A stretch of 64,000 nucleotides of DNA from assembly GCF_000526915.1 (NCBI RefSeq), contig NZ_JAGZ01000004.1, positions 372,001-436,000 of the forward strand. Direction: 5' to 3'. The position numbers and the translations under genes were made by a program. Within the stretch, counting starts at the first letter, position 1, and each line of letters begins with the position of its first letter. A model generated the notes under the pieces. The model saw nothing but the letters and a program-made list of their open reading frames with translations, was not told the origin of the DNA and did no database searches. Positions 17,618 to 26,935 of this stretch are shown piece by piece. Source of the DNA: Mycobacterium genavense ATCC 51234. GTDB taxonomy: Bacteria > Actinomycetota > Actinomycetes > Mycobacteriales > Mycobacteriaceae.

Positions 17618-18910
17618 ATGCGTTCGGTAGAGGAGCAGCAAGCCCGGATAACGGCGGCCGCGGTAGCCCCGCGCCCGATCCGTGTCGCGATCGCGGAGGC
17701 GCAGGGATTGTTGTGCGCCGAAGAAGTGGTGACCGAGCGGCCGCTGCCCGGTTTCGATCAGGCCGCGATCGACGGCTACGCGGTGCGCAGCGTCGACGTG
17801 CTGGGTGTCGGCGAAGTGGGTGACGATCTTGCGCTCGACGAGACCGGCGACCCGATGGCCGACGAGGACAGCGCCGGCGGGCTGGTGCTGCCGGTGATGG
17901 GGACCATCGAGGCCGGCGCCCGGACGCCGAGCCGGCTGCAGCCGCGGCAGGCGGTCCGGGTGCAGACCGGGGCGCCGCTACCCACGCTGGCCGACGCGGT
18001 GCTGCCGTTGCGCTGGACGGACGGCGGCACGTCGAAGGTGCGGATCCTGCGCGGGGCGCCGTCGGGTGCCTACGTGCGGCGCGCCGGCGACGACGTCCAG
18101 CCCGGCGATGTCGCGGTGCGGGCCGGGACGATCATCGGTGCGGCGCAGGTGGGCCTGCTCGCGGCGGTCGGCCGGGAGCGGGTGCTGGTGCATCCGCGCC
18201 CGCGGGTCTCGGTGATGGCGGTGGGCGGCGAGCTGGTCGACATCTCGCGGACCCCGGGCAACGGGCAGGTCTACGACGTCAACTCCTATGCGTTGGCGGC
18301 CGCGGCCCGCGATGCCGGTGCGGAGGTCAACCGGGTCGGCATCGTGCCCAACAACCCGGCGGAGCTTGGCGAAATCGTCCAGGGCCAGATCAATCGCGCC
18401 GAGGTCGTGGTGATCGTCGGCGGGGTCGGGGGTGCGGCGGCCGAGGCGGTGCGGGTGGTGCTGTCTGAGTTGGGCGACATGGAGGTCGTCCGGGTCGCGA
18501 TGCACCCCGGCTCGGTGCAGGGATTCGGGCAGCTGGGGCGCGACGGCGTGCCGGTGTTCCTGCTGCCGTCCAACCCGGTCAGCGCGCTGGTGGTCTTCGA
18601 GGTGATGGTGCGGCCGCTGATCCGGCTGTCGCTGGGCAAGCGCCAGCCGATGCGCCGGATCGTGCAGGCGCGCACGTTGTCGCCGATCACGTCGGTGGCC
18701 GGCCGCAAGGGTTACCTGCGCGGCCAGCTGATGCGCGACCAGGACAGCGGCGAATATTTGGTGCAGGCGTTGGGCGGCGGACCGGGGGCGTCGTCGCATT
18801 TGCTCGCGACGTTGGCTGAGGCAAACTGTCTAATTGTGGTTCCCAGTGGGGCCGAACAGATCCGGACCGGTGAGATCGTCGACGTCGCGTTCCTGGCCCA
18901 GCGCGGCTGA
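17618..18910 (+). CDS. moeA1: MoeA/gephyrin-family protein MoeA1 (possible Glp division factor)
   Basis: About 430 residues starting MRSVEEQQARI after a GGGAGG site; the open frame extends 18 codons further upstream but without family similarity. MoeA motifs are GFDQAAIDGYAVRS, AGARTPSRLQPRQAVRVQTGAPLP, GDDVQPGDVAVRAG and the C-terminal LPSNPVSALVVFEV and GRKGYLRGQL. Classical MoeA inserts molybdate into molybdopterin. In Corynebacterium a MoeA-like protein (Glp) binds FtsZ and a membrane receptor GlpR to couple division and polar growth, and the receptor gene lies close by. The MoeA-RimJ-membrane protein order here resembles that arrangement, so a division role is plausible. Matches Rv0994. 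Confidence 0.9.
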   Translation: MRSVEEQQARITAAAVAPRPIRVAIAEAQGLLCAEEVVTERPLPGFDQAAIDGYAVRSVDVLGVGEVGDDLALDETGDPMADEDSAGGLVLPVMGTIEAGARTPSRLQPRQAVRVQTGAPLPTLADAVLPLRWTDGGTSKVRILRGAPSGAYVRRAGDDVQPGDVAVRAGTIIGAAQVGLLAAVGRERVLVHPRPRVSVMAVGGELVDISRTPGNGQVYDVNSYALAAAARDAGAEVNRVGIVPNNPAELGEIVQGQINRAEVVVIVGGVGGAAAEAVRVVLSELGDMEVVRVAMHPGSVQGFGQLGRDGVPVFLLPSNPVSALVVFEVMVRPLIRLSLGKRQPMRRIVQARTLSPITSVAGRKGYLRGQLMRDQDSGEYLVQALGGGPGASSHLLATLAEANCLIVVPSGAEQIRTGEIVDVAFLAQRG

Positions 18911-18931
18911 CGCAAACGACTGCGCACGCTC

Positions 18932-19585
18932 GTGAACCTCTTGCGCTCCCACACCCGTCATCCCGGTTGGCCCTCGCCGGTGGGGCCGTTGCGGGTTGCC
19001 GCCGGTGTGGTGCGGTTGCGCGCGGTGCGGATGCGCGACGGCGCCCAGTGGAGCCGGTACCGGTTGGCCGACCGGGCGCATCTGGAACCGTGGGAGCCGA
19101 CTTCCGACGGTGACTGGGCGATGCGGCACACCGTCGCGGCGTGGCCGGCGCTGTGTTCGGGCCTGCGTGCCGAGGCCCGCAACGGCCGCATGCTGCCGTA
19201 CGTGATCGAGTTGGACGGGCAGTTCTGCGGGCAACTGACCATCGGCAACGTTACCCACGGCGCGTTGCGCTCGGCGTGGATCGGCTACTGGGTGCCCAGC
19301 GCGGCGACCGGGGGCGGCGTGGCCACCGGCGCCTTGGCGCTGGGGCTGGACCATTGCTTCGGGCCGGTGATGCTGCATCGGGTGGAGGCCACCGTGCGTC
19401 CGGAGAACGTGGCGAGCCGGGCCGTACTGGCCAAGGTCGGCTTCCGCGAGGAGGGCCTGCTACGGCGTTACCTCGAGGTCGACCGGGCGTGGCGCGACCA
19501 TCTCCTGATGGCCATCACGGCCGAGGAGGTCTACGGATCGGTCGCGTCGACGCTGGTCCGCGCCGGGCACGCGCGCTGGGCGTAA
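18932..19585 (+). CDS. rimJ: GNAT acetyltransferase RimJ-like
   Basis: 217 residues starting at GTG 18932. The GNAT fold is visible: RLRAVRMRDGAQWSRYR (beta1/alpha1), ELDGQFCGQLTIGNV, SAWIGYWVPSAATGGGVAT with the acetyl-CoA pyrophosphate loop, and HRVEATVRPENVASRAVLAKVGFREEG. This last segment is characteristic of RimJ/RimL N-terminal alanine acetyltransferases of ribosomal proteins. Position matches Rv0995. It sits between moeA1 and the membrane-protein gene in the same operon. Its true substrate in mycobacteria is not established and might be a partner of the neighbouring division proteins. Confidence 0.9.
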   Translation: MNLLRSHTRHPGWPSPVGPLRVAAGVVRLRAVRMRDGAQWSRYRLADRAHLEPWEPTSDGDWAMRHTVAAWPALCSGLRAEARNGRMLPYVIELDGQFCGQLTIGNVTHGALRSAWIGYWVPSAATGGGVATGALALGLDHCFGPVMLHRVEATVRPENVASRAVLAKVGFREEGLLRRYLEVDRAWRDHLLMAITAEEVYGSVASTLVRAGHARWA

Positions 19586-19786
19586 CTTGTCGACGCTTCG
19601 TTTCGGTGCTCGGCGACCCGCCGCCGTGCCGAAACCGCAATAATTCTGTGGCTAGCGTGACATATGTGGCGTGTGATGCTTGATTGAGGCAAATTACAGG
19701 TGTGTAATTGCGCTGGTCACAGGTCCCGGCCGCGCGGGTCAACGATCGGCCTCGTGGGGGATCCCGACCAGAAGGAGCAGGTCATC

Positions 19787-20794
19787 ATGCCAAGCATCCC
19801 GCAGTCGTTGTTGTGGATCTCGCTCGTGGTGCTCTGGCTGTTCGTGCTGGTACCGATGCTGATCAGCAAACGCGACGCCGTGCGACGCACCAGCGACGTG
19901 GCGCTGGCCACCCGGGTGCTCAACGGCGCCGGTTCCCGCTTGCTGCGGCGCAGCGGTCCGGCCGCCGGCCACCGCAGCGATCCGGACTGGAAGCCGGAAG
20001 ACCCGGTCGACGAGGACTTCGACGACGCCGAGCACCACGATGACCACGCTGGGGCCCACGACGACCGCGATGCCGAGACCGAGGAGCTGCGCCCCGCCCG
20101 TCCGGTGGTGATGCGGGTGGCCGCGGCCGAGCCGGCCGAGCCCGACTATCTGGACGTCGACGTCGTCGAGGACTCGGACGCCCTACCGGCCGGAGCCAGC
20201 GCCGCGGCCGTCGAGACCCCGGTGGACGAACAGGAGCACGACGAGGACCACCTCGACGACGAGTACGAATACGTCGAGGACTCGTCCGGTTTGGAGCCCG
20301 AGGCCGAGGACGACGAGGTGGGCGTGCGCGAGCGCGTGGTGCCGTCGAGCGCCCAGCGCCGGCTCCGCTTCGACACCAAGACCGCGGCCGCTGTGAGTGC
20401 CCGCAAGTACGCCTTTCGCAAGAAGGTGCTGATGGTGATGGCCGTCGTCCTGGTCGGCTCGGCGACGGCCGCGTTCGAGATCAGCCGGACGGCCTGGTGG
20501 GTGTGCGGCGTGGCCACTGCGATCACCGTGCTTTACCTGGGCTATCTGCGCCGGCAGACCAGGATCGAGGAGAGGATCCGCCGCCGTCGCACCCAGCGAA
20601 TGGCCCGCGCGCGCATGGGCGTGGAGAACACCCGCGACCGCGACTACGACGTGGTGCCGTCGCGGCTGCGCCGCCCCGGCGCGGTGGTGCTGGAGATCGA
20701 TGACGAGGACCCGATCTTCGAGCACCTGGACTACGCGATGCCGCAGCGCCACTACGGCTGGCCCCGGGACCTGCTCCGCGCCGTCGGCCAGTAG
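19787..20794 (+). CDS. Membrane protein with acidic linker, Rv0996-like (possible GlpR receptor)
   Basis: About 335 residues. ATG 19787 follows AAGGAG and opens directly on a membrane helix (SLLWISLVVLWLFVLVPMLI). A basic stretch and a very acidic Asp/Glu/His-rich linker of about 130 residues follow. Two more helices (VLMVMAVVLVGSATAAF and WWVCGVATAITVLYLGYL) precede a basic cytoplasmic region RIRRRRTQRMARARMG and a conserved tail. The pattern fits the actinobacterial Rv0996 family. In Corynebacterium the membrane receptor GlpR binds the MoeA-like protein Glp at the division site; this gene is the likely equivalent by position and topology. That equivalence is inferred. Confidence 0.82.
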   Translation: MPSIPQSLLWISLVVLWLFVLVPMLISKRDAVRRTSDVALATRVLNGAGSRLLRRSGPAAGHRSDPDWKPEDPVDEDFDDAEHHDDHAGAHDDRDAETEELRPARPVVMRVAAAEPAEPDYLDVDVVEDSDALPAGASAAAVETPVDEQEHDEDHLDDEYEYVEDSSGLEPEAEDDEVGVRERVVPSSAQRRLRFDTKTAAAVSARKYAFRKKVLMVMAVVLVGSATAAFEISRTAWWVCGVATAITVLYLGYLRRQTRIEERIRRRRTQRMARARMGVENTRDRDYDVVPSRLRRPGAVVLEIDDEDPIFEHLDYAMPQRHYGWPRDLLRAVGQ

Positions 20795-20844
20795 CGCCTG
20801 TTGGTGCTGGCGTTGTCGCGGAACTGGTAGCCTGCTAGCGGTCA

Positions 20845-20917
20845 GGGGCTATGGCGCAGTTGGTAGCGCGACTCGTTCGCATCGAGTAGGTCAGGGGTTC
20901 GATTCCCCTTAGCTCCA
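20845..20917 (+). tRNA. tRNA-Ala (anticodon CGC)
   Basis: 73 bases folding as a cloverleaf: acceptor GGGGCTA with TAGCTCC (one G-T pair), D stem GCGC/GCGC, anticodon stem ACTCG/CGAGT with loop TTCGCAT (anticodon CGC), T stem AGGGG/CCCCT with loop TTCGATT, discriminator A. CCA is not encoded. It marks the end of synteny with M. tuberculosis; the following DNA is accessory. Confidence 0.97.
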
Positions 20918-20939
20918 CTTTCCGGACAGCCTGGCTTCT

Positions 20940-20962
20940 CACCGAACTCCGCCCGTTCGGTG
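20940..20962 (+). terminator. GC-rich hairpin downstream of tRNA-Ala
   Basis: Perfect 8-bp inverted repeat CACCGAAC/GTTCGGTG with a 7-base loop, 22 bases after the tRNA. It has no T tract, as is common in mycobacteria. It is probably the tRNA terminator. Confidence 0.55.
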
Positions 20963-21061
20963 GGCCCCATATTCGAAGATTCGCGTCATCGAGGCGCGTG
21001 GTATCCATGACGTTCCTATAGTCCGCACGTGGCCTATGCGCGCTGACCGACGCGCGGCGTC

Positions 21062-22383
21062 ATGGCCGCGATCGCCGCCGCACGGCATGCGTTCGACAAC
21101 AGTTCTTGGTCGCATGATCACTCCCTCCGGGCCCACTGCTTGCGACAGTTGCACGAGGGCTTGCACGCCGAACAGGAGCTCCTGCGTCACATCCTTGTTC
21201 AAGAGGCTGGTGTCCCCGTCGCTCTCACCCATTCGATCTGGCTTGACACCATTCTCGATTCGGTTCTTACTGGGCGAATCTGGCCGCTTCCTATCCCTAC
21301 GAAACGTCGATCGCTGCGCGCGAGACGCTTGCGGGAGTCACGTCGCGGCGCACCGTCCTGCGCAAGCCTGTTGGTGTCGTCGGTGCGATCACCCCGTGGA
21401 ATTTCCCGTTACCACTCAACATCTTCAAAGTGGCAACCGCATTGGCTGCCGGTTGCACGACGGTCCTCAAGCCCGCCCCCGATACTCCATGGAGTGGCAC
21501 TGAGCTCGGCCGAATCTTCGCCGAGCACACTGATATTCCTCCGGGCGTCGTCAACGTCGTCACCGGCACCGACCCGTTGCTAGGCGAAGCGCTGGTCCTC
21601 GATCCCAGAGTCGACATGATCACGTTCACCGGATCGACAGCCGTGGGAAAACTCATCATGGCCGCGGCGGCCAACAACGTCACGCGAGTGTGCCTGGAGC
21701 TCGGCGGTAAATCGGCAAACATTGTTCTCGATGACGCGGAACTGCCTTCCTTGGCTGCAAACATCGCCGGGGTGTGTGCACACGCCGGCCAGGGCTGCGC
21801 GCTGGCGACACGACTATTGTTGCCGCGCAACCGATACGACGAAGGTTTGGACGTCGCGCAAGCCGTGTTTGAAGCGCTAAGGTGCGGCGATCCGACCGAC
21901 CCAGCGGTGGTGGTAGGGCCGGTGATCAACGCAAAACAAAGAGCGCGGATTCTGAGCTTGATCGACGTCGGAAAGCAAGAAGCGCGACTTATGAACGGCG
22001 GTGGTGCCCCAGAGTCGTTGCCCGCGGGTTTCTACGTCGAGCCCACTCTTTTCTGCGACGTCGCCCCGGATGCAGTGATCGCACAGGAGGAGATTTTCGG
22101 CCCGGTCCTTGCGGTGATCCCCTATGACGGCGACGAAGACGCGGTGCAGATCGCCAACAACAGCATCTATGTTTTGTCGGCGGTCGTGCACAGTAGAGAC
22201 ACGGAACGTGCCATGAGTATCGCACGAAAGCTCCGCACCGGAACGGTGGGAATCAACGGTGCGGTATGGCTGGCGACCGATACCCCGTTCGGGGGATACA
22301 AGCAAAGTGGACTCGGTCGTGAATTCGGCATGGACGGGTTTGCTGAGTTCCTTGAGACCAAGTCGATAGCACTACCCGGCTGA
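21062..22383 (+). pseudogene. Aldehyde dehydrogenase, 5'-truncated and frameshifted
   Basis: The reading frame opens in the middle of the N-terminal domain (MAAIAAARHAFDNSSW), so about 45 residues are missing compared with the intact paralogue at 56633. A stop lies just upstream in frame. At about 21264-21268 one T seems to be lost (CTTAC for CTTTAC) and the frame moves to YWANLAASYPYETSIA, KPVGVVGAITPWNFP, LELGGKSANIVLDD and the catalytic Cys in HAGQGCALATR, ending ETKSIALPG. An intact gene would oxidise an aldehyde with NAD. Base composition is a little lower in GC than the core block. Probably non-functional. Confidence 0.85.
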
Positions 22384-22418
22384 CGTGGAACCGTTGACCG
22401 CTGCCAGAAAGGATTGTC

Positions 22419-23935
22419 GTGCTCGGGTTGATGCAGAGCCGTTCGCTGGTGCTGCCGAACATCTTTCATCGTGCGGAACGGTACTTCGGGCACAAAAAGG
22501 TCATCACAGCCAATGCAGGCACAGAGGTGTCCATCTCGACGATCGCAGACGTTTGTGACCAGGTTCGGCGATTGGCCGCGGCGCTCGACGGGCTGGGCAT
22601 CGGGCGACACGCGAGGGTAGCGACGTTTTGCTGGAACACCGAACAACATCTGGCACTGTACCTGGCGGTTCCGTGCGCGGGCCGCGTACTTCACACCGTG
22701 AACACTCGGTTGTTTCCCGAGCAGATTACGTATATCGCCAATCATGCGCAGGACGAGATCGTCTTCGTCGACCGGTCGCTGCTGGGCTTGCTGTGGCCAC
22801 TGGCCGATCAACTCGCCGCGGTGCAGTACTTCGTTGTGATCGAGGATGGGTCGGACGACGAAATCCCCGATAGTCGGCGCGTCCTTCGCTACCACCAGCT
22901 GCTGGCCGGGTATGAGCCGTATCAAGGGCACTTCAAAGTCGAGGACGAGAACGCGGCTGCGGCAATGTGTACACGTCGGGGACCACTGGCAACCCGAAGG
23001 ATGTGGTCTACTCACATCGCTCGACAGTGCTGCATTCGTTGGTAGCGTTGGGCGCTGACGTGCTGGGCTTGAGTGAACGCGACGTCGTGATGCCGATTGT
23101 CCCGATGTTCCATGCGAATTTGGGGGGCCTGCCGTATGCGGCTCTGCTCGCCGGCGCAAGCCTGGTGCTCCCTGGCCGGAATATGAGCTCGCGGGCGCTG
23201 CTGGGGCTTCTGGCCGCCCACAAAGTTTCGGTGACCGCCGGAGTTCCTACGATTTGGATGGGCATCGCCCCGCTGCTCCGCGGGTACGATCTCTCGGCCC
23301 TGCGGTGCATCTTGTGCGGCGGGTCGGCGGTACCCAAGGCACTCTCGCGGGACTATCAGGACGCGATTGGCCGTCCGGTCACCCAGATTTGGGGCATGAC
23401 CGAGACTAGCCCGCTGGCCACCGTGTGCACACCGCGGACTCAGCACGATGTGCTGAGCGCGGACGAGAAGGCCGATTCCTGGTCCCGTCAGGGCCCACCG
23501 GTACCCCTAGTGGAGCTAGGGTTGGTCGACCCGGAGACGGGCGCAGAGATGCCGTGGGACAACAGCAGCGTCGGAGAGGTGCAAGCCGCGGGTCCGTGGA
23601 TCGCGGGCGCCTACTTCAACACCGACGACGATCATGCGTCGTTCGCCGACGATGGCTGGCTGCGTACCGGCGATGTGGGGATGTGCGACCGATACGGCCC
23701 CCTCTTGCTGGTGGACCGGGCCAAGGATCTTGTGAAATCCGGTGGTGAGTGGATCAGTTCGGTGCAGCTGGAAAACGAGATCATGGCTCACCCCAAGGTC
23801 GCTGAAGCGGCCGTCATCGCAATCCCACACGAGCGCTGGGTTGAGCGCCCGCTGGCCTGTGTCGTGGTGAGGGCGGGCGTGACATTGGCGGCCCAAGAAA
23901 TCATGGAGCATCTTGAGTCACGCGTGGCGAGGTGG
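22419..23935 (+). pseudogene. Acyl-CoA ligase (FadD type), frameshifted and 3'-truncated
   Basis: The N-terminal frame (MLGLMQSRSLVLPNIFHRAERYF) resembles mycobacterial fatty acyl-CoA synthetases of the FadD19/FadD3 style. At about 22968-22970 one base is missing, exactly before the P-loop: the next frame continues MYTSGTTGNPKDVVYSHRS. A8-type motifs GWLRTGDVG and DRAKDLVKSGGEWISS are present. The frame loses similarity after HLESRVARWW at about 23935, where the expected catalytic C-terminal lysine motif is replaced by the inverted 3' side of an SDR. It would have activated a fatty or steroid acid with ATP and CoA. Follows the aldehyde dehydrogenase by 35 bases. Confidence 0.85.
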
Positions 23936-24242
23936 TGGCCCCCGCGTTGTTCACCACGACGTCGAGCCGGCTGAATTCATCGATCGACTGTTGGACAAGT
24001 GATTTGGCGCCGTCCCAGGTGGCGATGCTCTCGGTGTTGGCCACCGCCACTCCGCCGGCCGCGCGGATTTCGTCGACCACCTCGTGGGCCGGCCCGCCGT
24101 CGGCGCCTTCGCCCGAATTGCTGCCGCCGAGGTCGTTGACCACGACTCGGGCACCTTCTGCGGCGAACAGCAGTGCGTGCTCGCGTCCGATACCGCGCCC
24201 GGCGCCGGAGATGACCGCGACCCGTCCGTCCAGCTGTCCCAT
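23936..24242 (-). pseudogene. SDR oxidoreductase, 3'-truncated fragment
   Basis: Starts MGQLDGRVAVISGAGRGIGREHALLF with an intact NAD(P)-binding Rossmann motif and continues to RLDVVVNNAG, then similarity stops. The catalytic Tyr-x3-Lys half is absent. After the breakpoint at about 23936 the frame runs briefly into the inverted acyl-CoA ligase sequence until a stop near 23901. The start lies two bases after the stop of the MaoC gene, so it was the last gene of the thiolase-SRPBCC-MaoC operon. SDRs of this type act as 3-hydroxyacyl-CoA dehydrogenases. Confidence 0.83.
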
Positions 24243-24244
24243 CG

Positions 24245-25132
24245 CTATGACTCCTCGAATACGGCGAGTCCGTCGGTGATGGCCTTCTGGCCGTCGCTGC
24301 CGACCCGGGTGGATTCGAACATGTAAGTGGTGCTGCCGCCGGATGTGTCCTTCGCCCAGATCCGCGTCTCGAGGTCGTCGCCGGGAAGCACCATTTTGGC
24401 GAAGCGGACCGCGAATCGCTTGAGCCGGTTCACATCCGAGTGGCCCACCTGCGTCAGCAGCGCCCACGACGTGAACGCCATGGTGCACAGACCATGGGCG
24501 ATGATGCCGGGCAGACCCGCAGCTATCGCGACCTCCTCGTCGAGGTGGATCGGCATCGGGTCGCCCGAGGCGAGCGAGTAGCGGAAGGTCTGATCGTTGT
24601 CGACGTGCTGACGCACGATCGCTATCGGGTCCCGGTCACGCAGCGCCTCGTCGAACTTGTGATCGGGGCTCAGTGCACCGACCGTGCGTCCCACGTTGTA
24701 GCCGCGGATGAACGTGGTCACGTACTGCTCGTTGACCAGTTCGCCGTCCTCCGTGCGGCAGTCGAGCATGATCGCGGCGCGGGTGCCGTTGTCCAGCCCC
24801 TGGTAGCCGATCATCTTGGCGCGCGACACCAGCTTGTCGCCCGGTTTGATCGGGCGGTGGAAGTGGAAGTCCTGCTCCCCGTGCACCACTCGCGGGATCA
24901 GTTCCACGGGAAGGACGTCGACGGCCGGGATGAGCAACGCCTCGAACACCGGCACAATCGCGAACACGGGCGCCGCGATGGCACCACGACGGTGGGCCTC
25001 GATGGGATCGTTGGTGGCAGCGGCGTACTCGGCCAGCCGTTCGGCGGTGGCCTCGAAGCGTTCCTCTTCGGTCCACTTGTCGAGGCCACTGTCGTCGAAC
25101 TCCAGCTTGCCGAGGTCCTGTGCCGTGTTCAT
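24245..25132 (-). CDS. Double-hotdog MaoC-like enoyl-CoA hydratase
   Basis: 295 residues. The N-terminal half (about 10-150) looks like the FAS1/MaoC_N hotdog domain (AEYAAATNDPIEAHRRG, HGEQDFHFHRPIKPGDKLVSRAKM). The C-terminal half has the MaoC signature YSLASGDPMPIHLDEEVAIAAGLPGIIAHGLCTM, with the catalytic Asp and His of (R)-specific hydratases. It would hydrate 2-enoyl-CoA in a beta-oxidation-like cycle. ATG overlaps the upstream SRPBCC stop by four bases. Similar proteins act in mycobacterial steroid side-chain and lipid degradation. Intact. Confidence 0.85.
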   Translation of the reverse strand: MNTAQDLGKLEFDDSGLDKWTEEERFEATAERLAEYAAATNDPIEAHRRGAIAAPVFAIVPVFEALLIPAVDVLPVELIPRVVHGEQDFHFHRPIKPGDKLVSRAKMIGYQGLDNGTRAAIMLDCRTEDGELVNEQYVTTFIRGYNVGRTVGALSPDHKFDEALRDRDPIAIVRQHVDNDQTFRYSLASGDPMPIHLDEEVAIAAGLPGIIAHGLCTMAFTSWALLTQVGHSDVNRLKRFAVRFAKMVLPGDDLETRIWAKDTSGGSTTYMFESTRVGSDGQKAITDGLAVFEES

Positions 25133-25563
25133 GCGTCGGCCAGGGCGTCGAGTGCGTCGAGGCTCTTGTCGAGTTGCTTGACACCGTCCTTTTGGACCGC
25201 CTTCGCCAGCGCGCCCTTGACCAGAGCCCCCTCGAAGTCACCGGCGACGGTGAACCGCGATCCAGAACCTTCGGGCACGATGATGAATTCGAACGTCGCT
25301 TTGACGCCGGCCATGCCGGTTCCGCTGAGCACCAGGCGGGTGGGCGCCTCGACGGTGTCGACGGTCCAGTCGATCTTGTTGGCCATGCCGAGCATGACGA
25401 TCTTGGCCGACATCGTGGATCCGGCACTCAGCGTGGCGGGCGGCTCCTCCATCCACTTGTCGTGCACGGTGAACCACTCGTTCCAGGTGTGGGGGTTCGC
25501 GACGGTCGCCCACAGCGCCGCGGGCGCGGCGGACAGTTCGCGGGTCGCTTCGATGTGTCCCAT
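25129..25563 (-). CDS. SRPBCC (polyketide cyclase/START-like) protein
   Basis: 144 residues starting MGHIEATRELSAAPAALWATV. The SRPBCC pattern is clear: a substrate-cavity N-terminus (AAPAALWATVANPHTWNEWF), then DWTVDTVEAPTRLVLSGTG and a long C-terminal helix (ALAKAVQKDGVKQLDKSLDAL). Such proteins bind hydrophobic ligands; some are cyclases. It lies between the SCP-x thiolase (34-base gap) and the MaoC hydratase (4-base overlap), so it is likely a helper of this lipid-degradation operon. No catalytic residue can be assigned. Confidence 0.82.
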   Translation of the reverse strand: MGHIEATRELSAAPAALWATVANPHTWNEWFTVHDKWMEEPPATLSAGSTMSAKIVMLGMANKIDWTVDTVEAPTRLVLSGTGMAGVKATFEFIIVPEGSGSRFTVAGDFEGALVKGALAKAVQKDGVKQLDKSLDALDALADA

Positions 25564-25597
25564 TGCTCGTGTCTCCTTCGATCGTTGCGCTGGCCGC

Positions 25598-26806
25598 TCA
25601 GCGTTCGGCACGCTGGTAGGCGGTGACGATGGCGGCGCCGCCCAGTCCGATGTTGTGTTGCAGTGCTGCGGTGACGTTCTCGACTTGCCGTGCGCCGGCA
25701 GAGCCGCGCAACTGCCAGGTGAGTTCGGCGCACTGTGCGAGCCCGGTGGCGCCCAGCGGGTGGCCTTTGGAGATCAGGCCACCTGACGGGTTCACTACCC
25801 AGCGGCCGCCATAGGTGGTGTCCCCATTGTCGATCAGCTTGGTCGCCTCGCCCTCGCCACACAGGCCGAGCGCCTCGTAAAGCAGCAGCTCGTTGGCCGA
25901 GAAGCAATCGTGCAGCTCGATCACCTGAAAATCGTCGGGGCCCAGCCCGCATTGGTCATAGACCCGATGTGCCGCAGCGACATTCATGTGGTGGCCGATG
26001 AGGGCCTTGCAGGTTCCGTCGAAGCTGTTCCGGTAGTCGGTGGTCATCGCCTGCCCGACGATCTCCACGGCCTGTCCGCCCAACCCGTGCCTGTCGACGA
26101 ACTCCTCGCTGGCAAGGATTGCGGCGCCGGAGCCGTCCGAGGTCGGCGAGCATTGCAGCTTGGTCAGCGGGTCGTAGATCACCCGCGCACCGAGGATGTC
26201 GTCGAGCGAGTACTTGTGCTGGAACTGCGCGTACGGGTTATTCACCGAATGCTTGTGGTTCTTGTAGCCGATTTTCGCGAGATGTTCTGCGGTACTGCCG
26301 AATTGCCGCATGTGCTCGCGGCCCGCCGCGCCGAACATCCATGGCGCGGGCGGAAACAGCACCTCAGAGATCTCGGCCATCGCGAGGATATGCTTCTCCA
26401 TCGGCTGGGCGCGATCGTCGTAGGTCGAGCCCAAGGAACCGAGCTGCATCTTCTCGAATCCAAGTGCGAGTGCGCACTGCGCCAGGCCGCCGCGGATCGC
26501 CCGTGCCGCGAGGTAGAGCACCGTCGAGCCGGTCGAGCAGTTGTTGTTGACGTTGACCACCGGGATGCCCGACATCCCCAGCTCGTACACGGCGCGCTGA
26601 CCCGACGTCGACTCGCCGTACACGTAACCGACACCGTACACGTAACCGACATAGGCCTCGTCGATCTCCGAGTAGTCGATCCTCGCGTCCGCGAGTGCCT
26701 TGGTTCCGGACTCCCGGGCCATGTCCGGGTAATCCCAGCCTTCCCGGTGTCCGGGTTTCTCGAATTTCGTCATGCCGACACCGATGACGAAGACTCTTCG
26801 CGACAC
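25598..26806 (-). CDS. SCP-x type thiolase (lipid-transfer protein family)
   Basis: 402 residues from a GTG start preceded by GGAAGGAGC. Thiolase motifs: the nucleophile Cys in [18 protein letters not shown] (about residue 90), [14 protein letters not shown], and the C-terminal [12 protein letters not shown] and [13 protein letters not shown]-x thiolases cleave 3-ketoacyl-CoA or act as aldolases with a DUF35 partner in steroid side-chain loss. An in-frame 6-residue duplication (VGYVYG twice, from an 18-bp tandem repeat) precedes the Cys region. It is the first gene of the operon; an AT-rich promoter region lies at 26828-26858, divergent from nothing but next to the TetR gene. Confidence 0.87.
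   Translation of the reverse strand: MSRRVFVIGVGMTKFEKPGHREGWDYPDMARESGTKALADARIDYSEIDEAYVGYVYGVGYVYGESTSGQRAVYELGMSGIPVVNVNNNCSTGSTVLYLAARAIRGGLAQCALALGFEKMQLGSLGSTYDDRAQPMEKHILAMAEISEVLFPPAPWMFGAAGREHMRQFGSTAEHLAKIGYKNHKHSVNNPYAQFQHKYSLDDILGARVIYDPLTKLQCSPTSDGSGAAILASEEFVDRHGLGGQAVEIVGQAMTTDYRNSFDGTCKALIGHHMNVAAAHRVYDQCGLGPDDFQVIELHDCFSANELLLYEALGLCGEGEATKLIDNGDTTYGGRWVVNPSGGLISKGHPLGATGLAQCAELTWQLRGSAGARQVENVTAALQHNIGLGGAAIVTAYQRAER
26616..26651. repeat. 18-bp exact tandem duplication inside the thiolase gene
   Basis: CCGTACACGTAACCGACA occurs twice, head to tail, at 26616-26633 and 26634-26651. It adds six residues (VGYVYG) in frame, so the gene stays open. Related thiolases carry the segment once, as [21 protein letters not shown]. 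Confidence 0.95.
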
Positions 26807-26935
26807 CAGGGCTCCTTCCGCTCGATGAGGAAGAAACATATCAAGTGGTTTGTAAATAACTCAAGCGCCCGTGCCCAATGCCGAGGTGAGGCGGATTCGG
26901 TACCCACTGCGGGGCAGGGCGGCGCGAGCGCGACG

